DNA of 38,884 nt from a virus. The stretch covers positions 1-38,884 of IMG/VR virus record IMGVR_UViG_3300042908_000413; one strand, given 5' to 3'. Below, piece by piece: positions 1-7,499 of this stretch; position 1 is the stretch's first letter; every line of letters starts with the position of its first letter. Position numbers and translations under genes: made by a program. The notes below the pieces were generated by a model, which saw nothing but the letters and a program-made list of their open reading frames with translations, was not told the DNA's origin and made no database searches.

Positions 1-264
1 TACCCTAACACAAACTCTCAATGAGTCCTTTATAGATACCGATAGGGGTCAGATGCGTGTCTGACCCCCTCGGCATTTCCCAATGGAGGTAGGGAAGCCT
101 ATGCCTTTTTCTTGCGTGATTTCTTTGCGAGTTTGTCTAGCTCTAGATCGACTACATCAGCGATGCGCCCGAATACAGGATCAGTCTTGTCAATGCCGCG
201 AATAGCAGGGCCAACGATGGCTGCTGCGGTTGCGAAACCGAGAGCCTTGATATCAGTCACTCCT
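1..264. repeat. Left copy of imperfect terminal repeat
   Basis: Positions 1-264 recur at 38624-38884. The segments 141-264 and 38761-38884 are identical over 124 bases. The outer 140 bases carry scattered substitutions and a 3-base length difference. The repeat covers an intergenic hairpin and the 3' part of a holin-like gene. The simplest reading is that the window runs once round a circular or circularly permuted genome of about 38,620 bases, with two strain variants at the junction. A true terminal repeat is less likely, because such copies are normally identical. Confidence 0.85.
39..73 (-). terminator. Hairpin after the lysis genes, likely transcription terminator
   Basis: GGGGTCAG (45-52) and CTGACCCC (61-68) form an 8-bp stem with an 8-base loop. 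An outer CCGA (39-42)/TCGG (70-73) stem extends it. It lies just past the end of the last lysis gene on the transcribed strand. No clear U-tract follows, so termination is inferred from position and stem strength. The diverged copy at 38658-38693 keeps the pairing. Confidence 0.6.
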
Positions 265-341
265 GCTGCATAGAGACTGACCGCAGTTAGAACGAAGTGC
301 CGTAGTGCTGATTTGAGTGCTTGTAAGTGTTGCGGTTTCAT
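99..341 (-). CDS. Small holin-like membrane protein
   Basis: The 80-residue product has a hydrophobic stretch at about residues 16-46, rich in Ala, Val and Leu, and a very basic C-terminus (KKSRKKKA). This layout resembles small phage holins, which form lesions in the inner membrane so the endolysin can escape. It follows the CHAP endolysin gene directly, with an AGGAGA ribosome site just before ATG, and closes the late operon. A second, 3'-terminal copy at 38719-38884 differs only by synonymous changes, which supports real coding. The holin role rests on size, hydrophobicity and position; a structural membrane protein is not excluded. Confidence 0.7.
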   Translation of the reverse strand: MKPQHLQALKSALRHFVLTAVSLYAAGVTDIKALGFATAAAIVGPAIRGIDKTDPVFGRIADVVDLELDKLAKKSRKKKA

Positions 342-348
342 ATTTCTC

Positions 349-804
349 CTAGTTAGGTCGAGCTACAGCCATGACTAGAGAATAGGCGCGCTTCTTTCGA
401 TATACGCCATCCCCATTTGACTGTGAGCCTCTTTTGTCTGCGGCTGTATTGCCCTCGATACACCACAGGTACTTCTTTCCATCATTTTTGACCACGATAC
501 CGACATGATCGGGCTGTGCATCGTCATCAAACTGGAAGAACGCGATATCTCCTGGCTGTGCCTGTCCGATAGGGATGAGTCTGTCCTTCTTAGAAAACCA
601 CTTGAGCCCTGCATCGCATGATGCAAACCCCTTCTTACCTGATGCTGCTACTGATGCAGACTGTCCTACCTGTGTGAAACACCAGGATACGAACATCGCA
701 CACCAAGGATTGTTGTTGAGCCCATACCACTTGCCATACTTTGTGTCGTTGATACCTGACTCTTGATATCCGAGCTCTCCTCTAGCTACCTCTACTACGC
801 TCAT
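349..804 (-). CDS. CHAP-domain endolysin (peptidoglycan amidase/peptidase)
   Basis: This 151-residue protein is a single CHAP domain. The likely catalytic cysteine is C35 in the NPWCAMF motif, with H100 in DHVGIV and E117/N119 in CIEGNT completing the active site. CHAP enzymes cut peptidoglycan peptide or amide bonds, so this is the lysis enzyme that degrades the host wall. There is no separate wall-binding domain and no signal peptide, so release would need a holin. Holin-like genes lie on both sides (99-341 and 818-1036). An AAGG ribosome site precedes the ATG. The family call is firm; the exact bond cleaved is not visible. Confidence 0.92.
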   Translation of the reverse strand: MSVVEVARGELGYQESGINDTKYGKWYGLNNNPWCAMFVSWCFTQVGQSASVAASGKKGFASCDAGLKWFSKKDRLIPIGQAQPGDIAFFQFDDDAQPDHVGIVVKNDGKKYLWCIEGNTAADKRGSQSNGDGVYRKKRAYSLVMAVARPN

Positions 805-817
805 CTGTGCCTTCTTT

Positions 818-1036
818 CTATTTCTTTTTCATGAGCAGGGTGTATATCTGATCTACTCTACTCTCTAGTTTGTCTATCTTTTTCTCTATTTCTCCGACCC
901 TATCCTTCATAGACGAGCCCCCATTCGGCTTGAGCTCAGATAGATAGTGTTTCACTAGAAACCTCACAGCGACTGCGAGTGACCCTAGTATGGATATGAA
1001 GGCGAGGATGAAGCCTATGGACTCGTTGGGTGTCAT
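818..1036 (-). CDS. Holin-like protein with one membrane helix and a coiled coil
   Basis: The 72-residue product has a hydrophobic segment at about residues 7-29 (IGFILAFISILGSLAVAVRFL). A charged heptad-like region follows (DRVGEIEKKIDKLESRVDQIYTLL), ending in KKK. One N-terminal helix plus a cytoplasmic coiled coil is a layout seen in several phage holins and holin accessory proteins. It sits directly upstream of the CHAP endolysin in transcription order, so a lysis role is likely. Which of the two small membrane proteins is the holin and which the antiholin cannot be read from sequence. Confidence 0.65.
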   Translation of the reverse strand: MTPNESIGFILAFISILGSLAVAVRFLVKHYLSELKPNGGSSMKDRVGEIEKKIDKLESRVDQIYTLLMKKK

Positions 1037-1053
1037 GTGTCAGATGATAACAG

Positions 1054-1680
1054 TTAGGCGAGGAGTGCTACGCCTGTGATGTTGATGACTGAGGTGGCAT
1101 CTAGCGTGGCTGGCTTGTTATGTGTGACAGTATCTGATCCGCCGTTGCTAGTCGGATGCCACAGATACATCTGGCTCGCGCTCGCTCCTAGTGTGGCGAA
1201 TATGCTGTAGGTCGTACCGCCATCCACGAGATATCCGCTAGCAGCGAGATCGTGCGCTCGTGTAGGGATACCGGCAGGGATAGTGATGTATATCTGACCT
1301 GTGCCGAAGTTGGTGACATTGGTGAAATCTATGATGGCGTTGGCTGTAATCATTTTACCGATGCGCTGTACCTCGATAGTCACAGGGTTGCCTGTATAGA
1401 CCATGTTGTTGTTCACAGTCTGCATAGTCGTAGGTAGTACAGAGATGGTCGTGCTCAGGTTGTTGTCAGCTATCTCTATGAAGGCTGTGCCATTCCAGTA
1501 CTTGAGCAGGTCAGCATCGGTGTCGTAGTACATATCACCCACGCGAGGGTTCGTAGGGGTACTCGTATCAAAGTCCACATTCGGAGCTGTAAGTCTCTGC
1601 GCTGTCTCTAGTTTGCGCAGTCTCTGATCTAGGTCGGACATAATCATGCGCAGATCGAAGGGCTGATTGATATATGCCAT
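1054..1680 (-). CDS. Minor tail or fibre protein
   Basis: The 208-residue protein opens with a short helical region (about residues 14-32, SDLDQRLRKLETAQRL) that could trimerise. A common phage-fibre segment follows (PRVGDMYYDTDADLLKYWNGTAFIEI, quoted in part: YYDTDADLLKYWNG). The C-terminal half is Thr/Ala/Gly-rich and beta-like. The GDMYYDTD...WNGT pattern is seen in many siphovirus tail-tip proteins and also in this window at 5333-5590 and 21068-22564. It is the last structural gene before the lysis genes. A role at the tail tip is inferred. Confidence 0.65.
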   Translation of the reverse strand: MAYINQPFDLRMIMSDLDQRLRKLETAQRLTAPNVDFDTSTPTNPRVGDMYYDTDADLLKYWNGTAFIEIADNNLSTTISVLPTTMQTVNNNMVYTGNPVTIEVQRIGKMITANAIIDFTNVTNFGTGQIYITIPAGIPTRAHDLAASGYLVDGGTTYSIFATLGASASQMYLWHPTSNGGSDTVTHNKPATLDATSVINITGVALLA

Positions 1681-1686
1681 GTGTCC

Positions 1687-2784
1687 TCAGTTCGTAGTCG
1701 TAGTCAGGGTCAGGGTCACGCGCTCTGGCCCATCCTCGCCTGGCTGTACCGAGAGTCCGACTATGCGGTAGATAGCATCTAGTGTCCCAGGGAATCGCTC
1801 ATCCTGGATGACGAGTCGAGCATCATCGCCGATGGCATAGTCACCTAGCTCAGGTGTGGCATATGCCGGTACGACTACCTTGATGGTCGTAGGCGGATAT
1901 GCGACTGCGAGTACCTGACCGGTAGCGAGCTCCTGTAGGTAGGTCGCATCGGTGACATCTGAGTAGTTGGCCTGTTCCTCTAGCAACGGCCACCCATCTG
2001 CCAGGAGGACTGCATCCTGCGCAGTCTCTATCAGCTTGCCCTCGTTCGATCCTGCACCAAGCGCATAGACAGTATTGGCTGCTATAGCTCCATCCTCAGG
2101 ATACTCATACTCCACGATGTTCCCTGCAGGGAACTCAAAGACGAGAGCCTCAGGGTCAGTCGGATCATAGACAGTACCTGTACGCGGATAGCCGAGTATC
2201 AGAGTCTTGAGTGGCTCATTTGTGATGGGGTCATAGGACACCTGGATGTTGAAATCAAAGCCATCCTCACCCCTAGATAGGTCTTGGATAGCGTTATAGA
2301 CACCCTTGAGCTCGTAGTCGTAGTAGGTGCGAGAGAGCAGTACGCCTGATGTTTCTGATCCTACGATGACTCCGATATCGCCCTCCGGTGGAGTCTGCGC
2401 GGTATTCATAATGGTGCGAGCTATGAGTAGCTGGTCTATGTTGGTGAAATCTATAGTGGTGGTGATGCGCCTACGCTCGAAGTAGGACTCAAACTCTCTA
2501 GCCACTAGGTTGAGAGTCTGATCCGCGCTGTTATATGTGCGCCCCCAGATGACTCCGCCCCATATCAGGATGCCGTTTCGATCTACATAGAGACCGGTGC
2601 GACCAGGGATAGTCGAGGCATTGACATTGAAGTCTGCAGTAGCCATACCTGAGAGTAGGAGATGACCCTGTAGTGCTCCAGCCTGATTGAGCTGTTGGGT
2701 GAACGAGACTCCTGTGAGAGGTAGCTCCGCGAGGATGTCATTCGTCAGTAAATCGGCAAACAGATACCGATAGGTAGTAGTCAT
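1687..2784 (-). CDS. Tail-associated (Tal/gp37-like) baseplate protein
   Basis: The 365-residue protein starts with MTTTYRYLFADLLTNDILAELPLTGVSF-type sequence (first residues TTTYRYLFADLLTNDI). This matches the start of the siphovirus Gp37-like tail proteins of actinophages, which form the hub below the distal tail protein. It contains the WGGVIWGR pattern typical of the hub domain and ends in LTLTTTTN. In most related genomes this gene directly follows Dit; here about 3.8 kb of fibre genes lie between them. The family assignment is by motif resemblance; the hub role follows from that family. Confidence 0.75.
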   Translation of the reverse strand: MTTTYRYLFADLLTNDILAELPLTGVSFTQQLNQAGALQGHLLLSGMATADFNVNASTIPGRTGLYVDRNGILIWGGVIWGRTYNSADQTLNLVAREFESYFERRRITTTIDFTNIDQLLIARTIMNTAQTPPEGDIGVIVGSETSGVLLSRTYYDYELKGVYNAIQDLSRGEDGFDFNIQVSYDPITNEPLKTLILGYPRTGTVYDPTDPEALVFEFPAGNIVEYEYPEDGAIAANTVYALGAGSNEGKLIETAQDAVLLADGWPLLEEQANYSDVTDATYLQELATGQVLAVAYPPTTIKVVVPAYATPELGDYAIGDDARLVIQDERFPGTLDAIYRIVGLSVQPGEDGPERVTLTLTTTTN

Positions 2785-2793
2785 TGGCTTTCC

Positions 2794-3522
2794 TTATTTA
2801 TATTCTTTTTTAATCCAAAAAAATGTTTTGTAACTGTCAAAAAATCTAGTTCTTAATTTAGCCGTAATTTTATTTACAGAAGTTATATCTTTTTGTTTTC
2901 CTGCGACTCCTGACCATTTCTCTCTTTTGAAAGGAATGACTTGCGCCATAGGTGTACCAACAGGAATTAAACCTTCAAAGTCAGGATCTTTAATTACAAA
3001 TGGAAAATTAACTGCTGCGCTATAAGTATCGGTATCTACTACCCCTTCTAGTATAGTAAATATCGACTCTCTGTGAAATGGCTGAACAAATAAAGACGAA
3101 TAACCTTTAGGGGTTTTAATAGCCCAAGGATTTATAAATTTAGGATAAGCATAGGGTTTTTTATTCGGGTGCATAGGTGCTTGCTCTATTGGGTGGAACT
3201 CTATTAAAGAATAATTTGACCACTCAAAATATTGCGTTTTTATTCCTTCTATTTCTTTGATGGAGACCCAAATATCTGCCGGAGTAGTAATTATGTATCC
3301 AGCCGTAAGAGCGTCAAAAACAGGCATACACTTTTTTATTGTCGCATCAGTTTTGCCAGCACCTACGGGTCTTTTTTCTTTGTTTATGTAAGAGTCCATT
3401 TGTTTATACCAATCCGGTATAAACTTAGAAGCCGGTTGCGGCAACTCTAAATTAGATTGAGTAGTATCAATAAATATTATTTTATTGTTCAACCCAATTT
3501 TTAATTTCTTCATCCCAAACAT
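2794..3522 (-). CDS. Hypothetical protein of the AT-rich tail cassette
   Basis: The 242-residue product has no domain I can name with confidence. Visible features are IPDWYKQM near residue 36, TIKKCMPVFDALTAGY and PVGTPMAQVIPFKREKW. This arrangement resembles conserved proteins of marine cyanophages and pelagiphages (possibly the DUF6065 group). The gene is clearly more AT-rich than its neighbours and uses Lys/Ile/Asn-rich AT codons, a sign of transfer. It overlaps the preceding gene by 41 bases. The start at 3522 is backed by a GAAGG ribosome site five bases upstream; MKKLK at 3513 is an alternative. Confidence 0.65.
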   Translation of the reverse strand: MFGMKKLKIGLNNKIIFIDTTQSNLELPQPASKFIPDWYKQMDSYINKEKRPVGAGKTDATIKKCMPVFDALTAGYIITTPADIWVSIKEIEGIKTQYFEWSNYSLIEFHPIEQAPMHPNKKPYAYPKFINPWAIKTPKGYSSLFVQPFHRESIFTILEGVVDTDTYSAAVNFPFVIKDPDFEGLIPVGTPMAQVIPFKREKWSGVAGKQKDITSVNKITAKLRTRFFDSYKTFFWIKKEYK

Positions 3523-3835
3523 AATATCCTTCCGTAGGCATAGGCACAGGTGCTTGCCAACGCCATACTATCTCATCAAAAAGCCAACTAGGAAATGGCT
3601 TCACAGGAATAAACACATCTTTTGTAGGATCGTAAAAAAACCCAGTTCCAGCGTAACATTTTCTAATACGCGAATTGTAAGAAGTTTGTATCCAGCGACC
3701 ACCGAAATGAGCTACTAAAAAATCTATACCTTTTTGCGGTTGCTCTACGCCGTTTTCATCTAACAGTTCGTTGTTATTAACAACAAGGACTCTTTTAACA
3801 ATAGAATGTTCATCTAACTCTGCAAAATGAGCCAT
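3482..3835 (-). CDS. Conserved aquatic-virus tail-cassette protein
   Basis: The 117-residue protein begins MAHFAELDEHSIVKRVLVVNN and ends with a Trp-rich tail (WRWQAPVPMPTEGYYVWDEE, then NWVEQ). Both ends match a small protein widely seen in cyanophage, pelagiphage and other aquatic virus genomes near tail-fibre genes; its function is unknown to me. The start is set at 3835, where ATG overlaps the upstream stop (TAATG), rather than at a longer in-frame start inside the previous gene. It belongs to the AT-rich cassette and overlaps the next gene. The resemblance is recalled by pattern and not checked by search. Confidence 0.72.
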   Translation of the reverse strand: MAHFAELDEHSIVKRVLVVNNNELLDENGVEQPQKGIDFLVAHFGGRWIQTSYNSRIRKCYAGTGFFYDPTKDVFIPVKPFPSWLFDEIVWRWQAPVPMPTEGYYVWDEEIKNWVEQ

Positions 3836-4683
3836 TATGGGGCCACGCTTCCTGATCCTGTCCAAGCATAATAATAATATCCGCCTGAATTAACTGTGTT
3901 TGGAGAACCTGTCGTAGTTAAAGTGCTTGTTGAACGAACGATACATAGTCCAGAACCACCACCTCGCCCGTCACAACCGCCACCGCCACCGCTTCCGGTG
4001 CTTGCAACTCCTGCGTTTCCACCAGCGTTGCTGTTGCGGTTAGAGGCGTTTCCGCCACCGCCAGCACCGCCATTTCCCGGTCCGCTAGCAAGTCCTGGGT
4101 CACGACTTCCGCCACCGCCACCGCCAATAACTCCATTAGCCGTAACCGCACTTTGGAAATCGCCACTTAAAGTATTTTTAATAGCGTTAATCCAAGCTGC
4201 GTAAGTGGTAAATCCGTCACCGCCGTTTCCAGAGTTTGGACCACCAGCATTGCCAGCCGCACCTAAGCCACCGCCACCAGCAGATGCGTAGTTGGCAACA
4301 TTGTAAGCACCACCCGGATTGCCGTAGCGCAAAGTACCGCCTGTGCCTTGATTGGCCGTTCCGCCGTCACCAATAGAAGGTCCTGCTCTACCTGAAGCAG
4401 AACCACCATTAACAGGTGCGCTACCTTCGCCGCCGCCAACTCCGCCGCCGTCCGCAATTATCGTGTTACCAAAATTGGAAGCCGTGCCCGAATTGTTAGC
4501 ACCGCCACCCCCACCAACCGCTAAGTTGATTGTAGAAGATATATTCAAACTATGATAAACCGCACCGCCTGAGCCGCCGCCAGCCGCGTTACCGCCCTGA
4601 CCGCCACCACCGCCGCCAATAATTAACACTTCTATGGCTTTAGCGGCTAATTTAGAAGAAGCAATAGTTCCAAGAATAGGCAT
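3835..4683 (-). CDS. Glycine-rich adhesin-like tail protein
   Basis: The product of about 282 residues is dominated by Gly runs (IIGGGGGGQGGNAAGGGSGG, GGGGGAN, GGGGGGSRD, GSGGGGGCDGRGGGSG). The start MPILGTIASSKLAAKAIEVL leads into VLIIGGGGGG, a typical opening of phage glycine-rich repeat proteins. Such domains form polyglycine-II-like sandwiches in T-even-type distal adhesins and are common at fibre tips, so receptor binding is likely. The C-terminus ends YYYYAWTGSGSVAP. The ATG overlaps the preceding stop as TAATG; a longer upstream start would run into the neighbouring gene and was rejected. GC-rich Gly codons contrast with the AT-rich genes that follow. Confidence 0.75.
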   Translation of the reverse strand: MPILGTIASSKLAAKAIEVLIIGGGGGGQGGNAAGGGSGGAVYHSLNISSTINLAVGGGGGANNSGTASNFGNTIIADGGGVGGGEGSAPVNGGSASGRAGPSIGDGGTANQGTGGTLRYGNPGGAYNVANYASAGGGGLGAAGNAGGPNSGNGGDGFTTYAAWINAIKNTLSGDFQSAVTANGVIGGGGGGSRDPGLASGPGNGGAGGGGNASNRNSNAGGNAGVASTGSGGGGGCDGRGGGSGLCIVRSTSTLTTTGSPNTVNSGGYYYYAWTGSGSVAP

Positions 4684-5333
4684 TAGGCAATATCTCCTAC
4701 TACATACCACAGATCGGTACTTGCCTTGATACAAGTAGCTGATGAAAACTGTGCTCGAAGTTTAGGTGCGGCTGATGTAGCTCCAGTACTAGATACTGTA
4801 GTAGTACCTGATGTCACAGCATTTATAGTGACCTGACCTGCGCCGATTTGGATGATGTTGATCTGTGTGCCGATTGGATATGCCACAGATGCGTTTGTAG
4901 GGATCGAGTATGTCTGTGCCGATGCATTTGATGCTGTCACGAGTTTGCCGTTATCAGCGAGCACAAATGTATAGGTAGTACCTGTCTGCGCGTTTAGCGA
5001 GAGGTTGATGAGAGGTGCGTTGAGCGTTGGGCTCGTCAGCGTTTTGTTTGTGAGAGTCTGCGCTGTAGTCAGATCGACTGTAGTAGCTGTGTCGATTGCG
5101 ATAGTGCCTGAGCCTGTGATAGTGCCACCGGATAGACCTGTGCCAGCCGTGATAGATGTGACTGTGCCTGATGCTTTATATCCGAGCGAGTTCCATGCTG
5201 TTGATCCATCGCCAATCTTGAACTTGCCTGTGTCTGACTCATATCCAAACTCACCTGCGGCTAGTGTCGGATTAGCCGATGTCCATTGAGCAGCCGTACC
5301 TCTGCGTATCTGTATCTGTGTGACGACTGCCAT
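4683..5333 (-). CDS. Tail fibre protein with hub-attachment start and shared C-terminal domain
   Basis: The 216-residue protein starts with a recurrent phage motif (IQIRRGTAAQWTSANPTLAA, then GEFGYESDTGKFKIGDGSTAWNSL). The motif occurs at the N-termini of many fibres and in major tropism determinant-like proteins. Residues about 57-95 carry linker repeats (GTGLSGG, TAQTLTNKTLTSP). The C-terminal 100 residues (QTGTTYTFVLADNGKL through GDIA) closely resemble the end of the 5587-6627 product, so the two genes share a duplicated domain. It begins at the TAATG overlap with the previous gene. A fibre role is well supported; the ligand is unknown. Confidence 0.8.
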   Translation of the reverse strand: MAVVTQIQIRRGTAAQWTSANPTLAAGEFGYESDTGKFKIGDGSTAWNSLGYKASGTVTSITAGTGLSGGTITGSGTIAIDTATTVDLTTAQTLTNKTLTSPTLNAPLINLSLNAQTGTTYTFVLADNGKLVTASNASAQTYSIPTNASVAYPIGTQINIIQIGAGQVTINAVTSGTTTVSSTGATSAAPKLRAQFSSATCIKASTDLWYVVGDIA

Positions 5334-5590
5334 TAGGGAGTACCTCCATTGACGACTTGAGTAGCGGTGGTGTCTGGAAACCCTCCGTTATATGGAGCTA
5401 TGCTATCAAAAGAGCCACCATCCATATCGGTGAGTGTTGTAGCTGTTGATACTGCAGCCCATTGAGAGCCATCCCATACCATCAGACCTGTAGATGTATT
5501 GAAGTAGAGATCACCTGTACGAAGGGTAGGCGTTGATATTGCTGTCGCGCTTGCAGGGACATTTGTAGGTGTGAGTGCTAGACGACTCAT
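5333..5590 (-). CDS. Short fibre-like tail protein
   Basis: The 85-residue product holds the fibre signature GDLYFNTSTGLMVWDGSQWAAV, seen in part in other fibre genes of this window (GDMYYDTD...WNGT and GQIYFNTSDGEIYYYDGTAW). It ends VVNGGTP. It overlaps the upstream fibre gene by four bases (ATGA). It could be an independent small fibre subunit or a remnant of a longer fibre broken by recombination; the clean start and coupled overlap favour a working gene. Confidence 0.65.
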   Translation of the reverse strand: MSRLALTPTNVPASATAISTPTLRTGDLYFNTSTGLMVWDGSQWAAVSTATTLTDMDGGSFDSIAPYNGGFPDTTATQVVNGGTP

Positions 5591-6627
5591 GAAATATCAC
5601 CCATGATGAGCCAGTTATCTGTAGATGTCTGTACTGCAGTCAGAGTGCTGTATTGAGCTCGTGCTTTTGGAGATGCGGCTGTAGCACCTGTAGATACCAC
5701 AGTCACGCCTGAGCCACCGGATACTGTCACCTGTCCAGCACCGAGCTGTGCCATGTTGATCTGTGCTCCGACAGGGTATGCCACAGAGCTGTTCGGTGGG
5801 ATGGTCACAGCGATAGCAGCAGCGTTGGTCAGAGTGGTCAGTTTTCCGTTATCGGCTAGGACTGTTGTATAGGTCGTACCTGTCTGAGCGTTGATGCCTA
5901 GATTTATGAGTGGGGATGTCAATGTTTTATTGGTCAGAGTCTCAGTACCGGTGAGGGTAGCTACTCCTGTCAGGGTGTTGCTCGCCGCACTAATCGTTTT
6001 ATTGGTCAGAGTCTGCGCTGTGCTGAGATCGACTGTCACAGCCGTATCTATAGATAGCGTGACTGATCCAGAAGAGCCACCTCCACTCAAGCCTGTACCG
6101 GCTACGACTGCGCTGATATCTCCTGACTCAGGGATATTGGTAGTCACGAGCACACGAGTATCTGTGATGTTGGCTGTGGTGAGCGCGGTAGCACCTGCAG
6201 CCACAGCGACAGTCGCTAGTGAGATGCTGTTAGCAGGAGTCGCAGGAGCTACAGGGCTACCTGCAGGAGTACCTGCTACTACCTGTAGTACCACATTGTT
6301 GAGAGAGCCTGTGTAGTACGCATCGTTCACAGTCATGCATACTCGATCTATACGAGGGTTCGTAGGATCAGCCGTAGTCACACCGAGCACTACTGTGTCA
6401 TCGTTGTATCCGACATATGTACCCATGTTCGTCTGTGTCGTACCAACAATGGCTGCCCATCCCGATGCCACGCGTACTGACATACCGGCAGGGCTGTTCT
6501 GAGTGACAGCTAGCGAGGTGTCTTTGATGATACCTGTCGTAGCCCATAGAGCCTGAGTCGTAAGACGGTCATTCTCTGCAGGATGTGATCCGTTTTGTAG
6601 CCACGATGGGGGTGTTCTAAGTGTCAT
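5587..6627 (-). CDS. Tail fibre / receptor-binding protein
   Basis: The 346-residue protein begins MTLRTPPSWLQNGSHPAEND, an N-terminal segment common to siphovirus baseplate fibres (residues 1-170, ending near TRVLVTTNIPESGD). A linker follows with GTGLSGGGSSG and two TLTNKT repeats. The final 100 residues match the end of the 4683-5333 product (QTGTTYT.VLADNGKL, SVAYPVGAQIN, STGATAASPKARAQYS). It lies directly downstream of the Dit-like gene, so it probably sits at the tail tip. Two exact 19-base repeats lie inside the linker. Confidence 0.78.
   Translation of the reverse strand: MTLRTPPSWLQNGSHPAENDRLTTQALWATTGIIKDTSLAVTQNSPAGMSVRVASGWAAIVGTTQTNMGTYVGYNDDTVVLGVTTADPTNPRIDRVCMTVNDAYYTGSLNNVVLQVVAGTPAGSPVAPATPANSISLATVAVAAGATALTTANITDTRVLVTTNIPESGDISAVVAGTGLSGGGSSGSVTLSIDTAVTVDLSTAQTLTNKTISAASNTLTGVATLTGTETLTNKTLTSPLINLGINAQTGTTYTTVLADNGKLTTLTNAAAIAVTIPPNSSVAYPVGAQINMAQLGAGQVTVSGGSGVTVVSTGATAASPKARAQYSTLTAVQTSTDNWLIMGDIS
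5924..6014 (-). repeat. 19-bp direct repeat pair inside a fibre gene
   Basis: The plus-strand sequence gttttattggtcagagtct occurs at 5924-5942 and again at 5996-6014, spaced by 72 bases (in frame). It encodes the TLTNKT linker motif twice. A related motif (TLTNKTLTSP) is in the neighbouring fibre gene. Such repeats allow homologous shuffling of fibre tips. Confidence 0.8.
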
Positions 6628-6635
6628 CTATGCTC

Positions 6636-7499
6636 CTAGATATACGCTGACTGCCAGGTCACGATTGCCCCTGTCACACCCACTACTGTACTACCTGCGT
6701 TGCCTGTCAGGTAGAAAGAGTTATTGCCTGGCTGTGCAGAGAACCACTCGCCAGAGGTCAGTAGGTTGCGAGCAGGATTGCCGTTCAAAGTGATGAGTTT
6801 GTTATACAGGTCAATGACAAGAAAATCTGTGTTAGTAAGAGAGCAGGTGAAATTGAGCTCTTTGCCCTCTGTGTCATTTCCGAGTATGGGATTGATTATC
6901 GGCCCATTGAGTGTGATGGTCGGATATGTATCAGTCCATCCGTTGTTGGTGATAGTGGTGACGATTTCTACGCTACCACCACCATATAGGAGGTTATACA
7001 CGCGGTCATAGGTACGACCTCCAGGAGGTGTATAGGCGAGAGTAGCTGTCTGGATATTGCTGTCGTAGTAGCGAGGATCAGGGCAGAAGAAGTTCACCTG
7101 TCCCACGATGTATCCATAGGTGTAGTTAGGATCAAGAGTGACCTGCATACCTCTCACGCGAGCGTTGATGACCTGCTCATCCTCAGCGTTTGAGAGTAGG
7201 AAGTAGAGAGGTGTAGTACCTGATGTCTGAGGTAGTAGTGCTCTCTGTAATGTATTGAAGTTTGCCTGAGCTGAGCCGTTAGGTGAGCCTGTGACCTGGA
7301 AGGTGATGCTGATATTGCGCCCTGCTAAGAAGTCGCGACCTGTGAACATGCCATCGGCATATCCTCGGTTGTCATCCTGATTGCGGATACCAGGCAGACC
7401 CTCTAGACCATCTACAGCTAGTACCTGATATGGCGAGCCCTCTCCTCCAAAGACCTGATTATTGAAAGAGAACGAGTAGTTGGCTATGACTTGTGGCAT
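6636..7499 (-). CDS. Distal tail (Dit-like) protein
   Basis: The 287-residue protein follows the tape measure with a one-base overlap, the usual place of Dit. Its N-terminal half (FSFNNQVFGGEGSPYQVLAV, then GLPGIRNQDDNRGYADGMFTGRDFLAGRNISITFQV) fits the phage tail-domain fold found in Dit and minor tail proteins. It continues with FFCPDPRYYDSN near residue 145 and a beta-rich C-terminal domain. Dit forms the ring that joins tail tube and tip hub. The assignment rests on this pattern and on gene order; a plain 'minor tail protein' is the conservative name. Confidence 0.78.
   Translation of the reverse strand: MPQVIANYSFSFNNQVFGGEGSPYQVLAVDGLEGLPGIRNQDDNRGYADGMFTGRDFLAGRNISITFQVTGSPNGSAQANFNTLQRALLPQTSGTTPLYFLLSNAEDEQVINARVRGMQVTLDPNYTYGYIVGQVNFFCPDPRYYDSNIQTATLAYTPPGGRTYDRVYNLLYGGGSVEIVTTITNNGWTDTYPTITLNGPIINPILGNDTEGKELNFTCSLTNTDFLVIDLYNKLITLNGNPARNLLTSGEWFSAQPGNNSFYLTGNAGSTVVGVTGAIVTWQSAYI

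Noticed and set aside
1-264. CRISPR array or satellite repeat at the ends
   Set aside because: Only two copies, at the two ends, with a gene inside; explained by genome circularity.
3896-4204. Pro-rich plus-strand ORF
   Set aside because: Antisense of the glycine-rich adhesin; Pro runs are the mirror of GGN codons.
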